From Pseudomonas viridiflava (GTDB lineage Bacteria > Pseudomonadota > Gammaproteobacteria > Pseudomonadales > Pseudomonadaceae): a stretch of DNA of 64,000 bases. The notes under the pieces are model-generated. The model was given only the letters and a program-made list of their open reading frames with translations, did no database searches and was not told the DNA's origin. Below are positions 59,587-64,000 of the stretch, one piece after another. Position numbers and translations under genes: made by a program. Location of the stretch: positions 1 to 64,000 of the forward strand of contig NZ_LKEH01000031.1 in NCBI RefSeq assembly GCF_001642795.1, in the 5' to 3' direction. Numbering within the stretch: the stretch's first letter is position 1; every line of letters begins with the position of its first letter.

Positions 59587-61383
59587 ATGAGTGCGTTGCC
59601 GTTGGGTGCCCACCCTCCGCTTTATAAAGCCCTGGGGCACTACAAACGCGCGCTGATCAGCGTCGGTTGTTTTACCGCGCTGATCAACGTGTTGATGCTG
59701 GCTCCATCCATTTACATGTTGCAGGTCTACGACCGCGTCCTGACCTCCCAGAATCAGACCACGCTGGTCATGCTGACCCTGATGGTGGTCGGCTTTTTTG
59801 CCTTCATTGGGCTGTTGGAAATGATCCGCAGTTTCGTGGTGATCCGCATCGGCAGTGAGCTGGAGCGTCGCTTCAATCTGCGTGTCTATCAGGCGGCGTT
59901 CGAAAGCAATCTGCATGCGGGGCAACGTCAGGCGGGCCAGGCTCTGGGTGATCTGACGTTCATTCGCCAGTTTCTGACCGGTCCGGCCTTGTTCGCGTTC
60001 TTCGATGCGCCCTGGTTTCCCATCTATCTGGCGGTGATTTTTCTCTTCGATCCCTGGCTGGGGCTGCTGGCCACCGTGGGCGCCGCGTTGCTGGTGGCGC
60101 TGGCCTGTCTGAACGAGTGGCTGACCCGTAAACCCCTTGGCGAAGCCAGCGGTTTTTCGCAGCAGTCCTCGCAACTGGCGACCCGTCATCTGCAGCAGGC
60201 CGAGGCGATCCAGGCCATGGGCATGCTCGATGCCTTGCGCCGACGCTGGTTCGATGTCCACGGGCGTTTTCTGGCTCGTCAGAATGACGCCAGCGATACC
60301 GGGGCGGTGATCAGTTCGATCAGCAAGGCGCTGCGCCTGTGTCTGCAGTCGCTGGTACTGGGCCTCGGTGCGTTTCTGGTCATTCGTGGCCAGATGACCC
60401 CCGGCATGATGATCGCAGGTTCGATCCTCATGGGGCGGGTATTGAGTCCGATCGATCAACTGATTGCCGTCTGGAAACAATGGAGTTCGGCGCGTCTGGC
60501 GTATGGACGGCTGGATCAGTTGCTCAAGACCTACGCCGAACCCGCACAACGCATGGCGTTGCCGGTGCCACGCGGTCAACTGGGGCTCGAACAGGTCAGC
60601 GCCGCACCGCCGGGTGTGACCGTGCCGACCTTGCATCAGGTCAACTTTCAGCTGAAAGCCGGCGAAGTGCTCGGCGTGCTGGGGGCGTCCGGTTCCGGAA
60701 AATCGACCCTGGCGCGTGTGTTGATCGGCATCTGGCCGGTGCTCGGTGGCACGGTGCGACTCGACGGTGCCGACATGCACCGTCTGGATCGCGAAGCGCT
60801 CGGGCCTTACATCGGTTATCTGCCGCAAGACATCGAACTGTTCAGCGGCACCGTGGCGCAGAACATCGCGCGCTTCCGTGAAGGTGACGCCAGCGCTGTG
60901 GTGGCTGCGGCGCAACTGGCGGGTGTGCACGAACTGATTCTGCGTCTGCCGCAGGGCTACGACACGCGCCTGGGCGACGACGGCGGCGGCTTGTCCGGCG
61001 GGCAGAAGCAACGGGTCGCACTGGCCCGGGCCTTATATGGCGAACCGAAGCTGGTGGTGCTCGACGAACCCAACTCCAACCTGGACACCGCAGGCGAGGC
61101 CGCATTGACCCGAGCGATCAGTGAACTCAAAGCTCGTGGCTGTACGGTGGTGCTGGTCACTCATCGAACCGCGTCCTTGTCTCAGACCGATCAACTGCTG
61201 GTGCTCAACGAAGGACGAATGCAAGCGTTCGGACCCACGGCACAGGTTCTTCAGGCCCTGTCCGGGCAGGCTCCTCAGCCGCAACCTTCCGTGCAGCCGC
61301 AACCACCGTCATCACCGCGTCCGGCCGTCGGGCTTTCCATGAGCCGCCAGTACGGCACACAGAACAGGCAGTCCGAAGTATGA
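59587..61383 (+). CDS. aprD: Type I secretion ABC transporter AprD
   Basis: A 598-residue inner-membrane exporter of the PrtD/AprD class. A six-helix membrane domain (about 25-300) is followed by the ATPase with Walker A GASGSGKST near residue 365, the signature LSGGQKQR near 471, and Walker B VVLDEPNSNLD near 494. There is no C39 peptidase or related N-terminal domain. The C terminus is a Pro/Gln-rich tail. The ATG at 59587 follows AAGGAAG. It powers export of AprA through AprE and AprF, and overlaps aprE by 4 bases. Confidence 0.96.
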   Translation: MSALPLGAHPPLYKALGHYKRALISVGCFTALINVLMLAPSIYMLQVYDRVLTSQNQTTLVMLTLMVVGFFAFIGLLEMIRSFVVIRIGSELERRFNLRVYQAAFESNLHAGQRQAGQALGDLTFIRQFLTGPALFAFFDAPWFPIYLAVIFLFDPWLGLLATVGAALLVALACLNEWLTRKPLGEASGFSQQSSQLATRHLQQAEAIQAMGMLDALRRRWFDVHGRFLARQNDASDTGAVISSISKALRLCLQSLVLGLGAFLVIRGQMTPGMMIAGSILMGRVLSPIDQLIAVWKQWSSARLAYGRLDQLLKTYAEPAQRMALPVPRGQLGLEQVSAAPPGVTVPTLHQVNFQLKAGEVLGVLGASGSGKSTLARVLIGIWPVLGGTVRLDGADMHRLDREALGPYIGYLPQDIELFSGTVAQNIARFREGDASAVVAAAQLAGVHELILRLPQGYDTRLGDDGGGLSGGQKQRVALARALYGEPKLVVLDEPNSNLDTAGEAALTRAISELKARGCTVVLVTHRTASLSQTDQLLVLNEGRMQAFGPTAQVLQALSGQAPQPQPSVQPQPPSSPRPAVGLSMSRQYGTQNRQSEV

Positions 61384-62717
61384 GCAGCCCACTCCTCAAC
61401 GATTACGCCGTTCCGGGCAAGGAACGCAGCGTGCAGTTCTTTACCCGTGCCGGTTGGCTGCTGACGCTCGTCGGTGCCGGCAGTTTCTTTTTATGGGCAA
61501 GTCTTGCGCCACTGGATCAAGGCATCGCAGTGCAGGGCACGGTGGTGGTATCGGGCAAGCGCAAGGCGGTGCAGTCGCTGGACAGCGGCGTAGTGAGCCG
61601 GATTCTGGTCACTGAAGGACAGGCTGTAAAAGAAGGCGAGCCGCTGTTTCGTCTGGATCAGACCCAGGTCGAAGCTGATGTTCAGTCGTTGCGCGCTCAA
61701 TATCGGCTGGCCTGGGCAAGTCTGGCGCGCTGGCAGAGTGAGCGCGATAACCTGAGCGACGTGAATTTTCCCGCCGAGTTGATTGCCGCCGTGCAGGGAC
61801 AGGACCCTGATCCGCGGCTGGCAATGGTACTCGAAGGGCAGCGCCAGTTGTTCAGCAGCCGCAGGCAGGCCCTTGCGCGTGAACAGGCCGGGCTGCAGGC
61901 GAGTATCGAAGGTGCAGGCGCGCAACTGGCCGGCATGCGTCGGGCGCGCTCCGATCTTCTGGCGCAGGCCGATTCGCTGCGCCAGCAGTTGAGCAACCTG
62001 CAACCGCTCGCGCAAAACGGCTTCATTCCGCGCAACCGCCTCCTGGAATACGAGCGCCAGTTGTCCCAGGTCCAGCAGGAAATGGCGCAGAACGCCGGAG
62101 AAACCGGGCGGATCGAGCAGGGCATCGTCGAGTCACGGCTGCGCCTGCAGCAACAGCGTGAGGAATACCAGAAAGAGGTGCGTACGCAGTGGGCCGACGC
62201 GCAGGTCAAGACCCTCACACTTGAGCAGCAGTTGGCGTCTGCGGGTTTCAGTCTGCAGCACAGCGAGATTCTTGCACCTGCTGACGGCATCGCCGTAAAC
62301 CTCGGCGTACACACGGAAGGCGCCGTGGTGCGCGCCGGTCAGACCCTGCTGGAAGTTGTCCCGCAAGACACCCGGCTCGAAGTCGAAGGCCGCTTGCCGG
62401 TCAACCTGATCGACAAGGTCGGCAGTCATCTGCCCGTAGACATTCTGTTCACGGCCTTCAACCAGAACAGCACGCCACGGGTAACGGGCGAGGTGAGCCT
62501 CATATCGGCCGACCAGCTGGAAGACGAGAAAACCGGTCAGCCTTATTACGTCCTGCGCACCTCGGTTAGTGATGCGGTGATGGAGAAGCTCAACGGTCTG
62601 GTGATCAAGCCCGGCATGCCCGCAGAGATGTTCGTGCGCACCGGCGAGCGTTCGCTGCTCAATTATCTGTTCAAACCTCTGCTGGATCGTGCCGGCTCCG
62701 CGTTGACCGAGGAATAG
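61380..62717 (+). CDS. aprE: Type I secretion membrane fusion protein AprE
   Basis: A 445-residue HlyD-family adaptor. One transmembrane helix (about 25-45) is followed by a periplasmic part: the lipoyl-like SGKRKAVQSLDSGVVSRILV, a long coiled-coil hairpin (about 95-285) and the C-terminal beta-barrel with the HlyD signature near ADGIAVNLGVHTEG. It bridges AprD and AprF. It overlaps aprD (ATGA) and is followed by aprF after one base. Confidence 0.96.
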   Translation: MSSPLLNDYAVPGKERSVQFFTRAGWLLTLVGAGSFFLWASLAPLDQGIAVQGTVVVSGKRKAVQSLDSGVVSRILVTEGQAVKEGEPLFRLDQTQVEADVQSLRAQYRLAWASLARWQSERDNLSDVNFPAELIAAVQGQDPDPRLAMVLEGQRQLFSSRRQALAREQAGLQASIEGAGAQLAGMRRARSDLLAQADSLRQQLSNLQPLAQNGFIPRNRLLEYERQLSQVQQEMAQNAGETGRIEQGIVESRLRLQQQREEYQKEVRTQWADAQVKTLTLEQQLASAGFSLQHSEILAPADGIAVNLGVHTEGAVVRAGQTLLEVVPQDTRLEVEGRLPVNLIDKVGSHLPVDILFTAFNQNSTPRVTGEVSLISADQLEDEKTGQPYYVLRTSVSDAVMEKLNGLVIKPGMPAEMFVRTGERSLLNYLFKPLLDRAGSALTEE

Positions 62718-62718
62718 G

Positions 62719-64000
62719 ATGATCCACTTGACCCGTAAGGCTGCCGCGCTGGCAGCCCTGTTGCTCTGCGTCTCTCCCGCAAGCCATGCCCTGGGGCCGT
62801 TTCAGATCTACGAGCAGGCGCTGCGCAATGATCCGGTTTTTCTGGGTGCGCTGAAGGAGCGTGATGCGGGGCTGGAAAATCGTGCCATCGGCCGCGCAGG
62901 CCTGCTGCCCAGAGTGTCGTACAACTACAACAAGGGGCGTAACGACTCCAAGGCGACCTTGAAGGGCGGGCGTGAAGACACCACCGATCATCGTCATTAC
63001 AACAGTTTCGGTTCCAGCCTCACGATCCAGCAGCCCCTGCTCGATTACGAGGCCTACGCCAACTACCGCAAAGGCGTCGCTCAGGCGTTGTTTGCCGATG
63101 AGACCTTTCGCGGTAAAAGTCAGGAACTGCTGGTTCGGGTTCTGACGGCGTACACCCAGGCATTGTTCGCTCAGGACCAGATCAATATCGCCCAGGCCAA
63201 GCAACAGGCTTTCGAGCGTCAGTTCGAACAGAACCGGCAGATGTTTCAGCAAGGCGAGGGCACACGCACCGACATTCTCGAAGCCGAATCGCGCAATGAA
63301 CTGGCGATTGCCGAACAGATCGAGGCCCGCGATGAGCAGGATGCCGCCTTGCGTGAACTGGGCGCGCTACTGGGTGAACAGGCGATTTCCATCGAGCAGC
63401 TGGATCCGCTCAGGGACGGCTTTCAGGCCATGGTTCTGGAACCGTCGAGCTACAGCGAGTGGCACGCGCTGGCAATGGCCAACAGCCCGATTCTCGCCTC
63501 GCAACGCCAGGCACTTGAAGTGGCTCGTTACGAAGTGGAGCGTAACCGTGCCGGTCATTTGCCACGGGTCAATGCCTACGCGAGCATTCGCCAGAACGAG
63601 TCCGACAGCGGCAATACCTACAACCAGCGGTACGACACCAACACGGTGGGCATCGAGGTCAGCCTGCCGCTGTACGCAGGCGGCGGAACCAGCGCTTCGG
63701 TGCGTCAGGCCAACAGCGTGAGGGAGCAGGCGGAGTACGAGCTGGAAGGCAAGACCCGGGAAACCCTGATCGAACTGCGTCGGCAATTCAATGCGTCCAC
63801 TTCCGGGGTGAATAAACTGCGCGCCTATCAAAAGGCGCTGGTGTCGGCGCAGGCGCTGGTCGAGTCGACGCGCCAGAGCATTCTGGGTGGCGAGCGCATC
63901 AACCTCGATGCGCTAAACGCTGAACAACAGCTCTACAGCACGCGCCGCGACCTGGCGCGTGCTCGTTACGACTACCTGATGGCCTGGATCAAGTTGCACT
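62719..64000 (+). CDS. aprF: Type I secretion outer-membrane protein AprF, truncated by the window end
   Basis: An open frame of 427 codons without a stop at the window edge; the family is about 480 residues, so some 50 are missing. A signal peptide (MIHLTRKAAALAALLL..., cleavage near SHA at 23-25) precedes two TolC repeats, with LGPFQIYEQALRNDPVFLGA and later ALAMANSPILASQRQALEVA marking equivalent helices. It forms the outer-membrane channel for AprA. A GGA at 62711-62713 can act as ribosome-binding site, so it is coupled to aprE. Confidence 0.95.
   Translation, partial: MIHLTRKAAALAALLLCVSPASHALGPFQIYEQALRNDPVFLGALKERDAGLENRAIGRAGLLPRVSYNYNKGRNDSKATLKGGREDTTDHRHYNSFGSSLTIQQPLLDYEAYANYRKGVAQALFADETFRGKSQELLVRVLTAYTQALFAQDQINIAQAKQQAFERQFEQNRQMFQQGEGTRTDILEAESRNELAIAEQIEARDEQDAALRELGALLGEQAISIEQLDPLRDGFQAMVLEPSSYSEWHALAMANSPILASQRQALEVARYEVERNRAGHLPRVNAYASIRQNESDSGNTYNQRYDTNTVGIEVSLPLYAGGGTSASVRQANSVREQAEYELEGKTRETLIELRRQFNASTSGVNKLRAYQKALVSAQALVESTRQSILGGERINLDALNAEQQLYSTRRDLARARYDYLMAWIKLH

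Overview
The window looks like the chromosome of a fluorescent pseudomonad, most probably the Pseudomonas syringae group. The grounds are a fused nuoCD gene inside a 13-gene nuo operon, Pseudomonas-type gene order (aceA, purB, hflD, mnmA, idh, cspD, clpS, clpA, infA, bpt, aat, ftsK, lolA, rarA, crcB, serS, cysG, tusEBCD, tRNA-Ser, yccA), high-GC codon use, and an aprA-inh-aprDEF protease locus. Species assignment is inference from gene content; no search was run.

Layout. 1-75: the 3' end of a 5S rRNA with its terminator. 114-6320: queD on the minus strand; then on the plus strand two small PepSY proteins translationally coupled to a response regulator and histidine kinase, a sCache-type chemoreceptor and an AI-2E family permease. 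6332-21286: the complete NADH dehydrogenase I operon nuoA-B-CD-E-F-G-H-I-J-K-L-M-N on the minus strand, with one hairpin-rich gap between nuoF and nuoG. 21740-32271: minus-strand metabolic and housekeeping genes, including isocitrate lyase and the monomeric isocitrate dehydrogenase, which compete for isocitrate. 32712-33337: a heavily decayed second isocitrate dehydrogenase gene (icd). 33420-38458: cspD, then an N-degron proteolysis cluster: clpS and clpA, and past infA the two aminoacyl-protein transferases bpt and aat. 38938-46441: ftsK, lolA, rarA, crcB, serS and cysG on the plus strand. 46487-49976: a glutathionyl-hydroquinone reductase, a TrpD2/YbiB-like gene and tusE-B-C-D for tRNA 2-thiouridine, on the minus strand.

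The accessory part is 50119-56076: a tightly overlapping three-gene operon (TerB-domain protein, BrxD-like P-loop ATPase, Lhr-like DEAD/H helicase) sitting directly at the 3' side of a tRNA-Ser(UGA) gene. In P. aeruginosa, as I recall its map, that tRNA is next to tusD, so the operon looks like a compact insertion. It is the best candidate for an under-described defence or DNA-processing system here. Its TerB protein begins with a duplicated 57-codon block.

56459-64000: yccA, then alkaline protease aprA, its inhibitor and the type I secretion genes aprD, aprE and aprF (aprF runs off the end). The ribosome-binding sites of both aprA and aprD match the RsmA/RsmE consensus, pointing to Gac/Rsm translational control.
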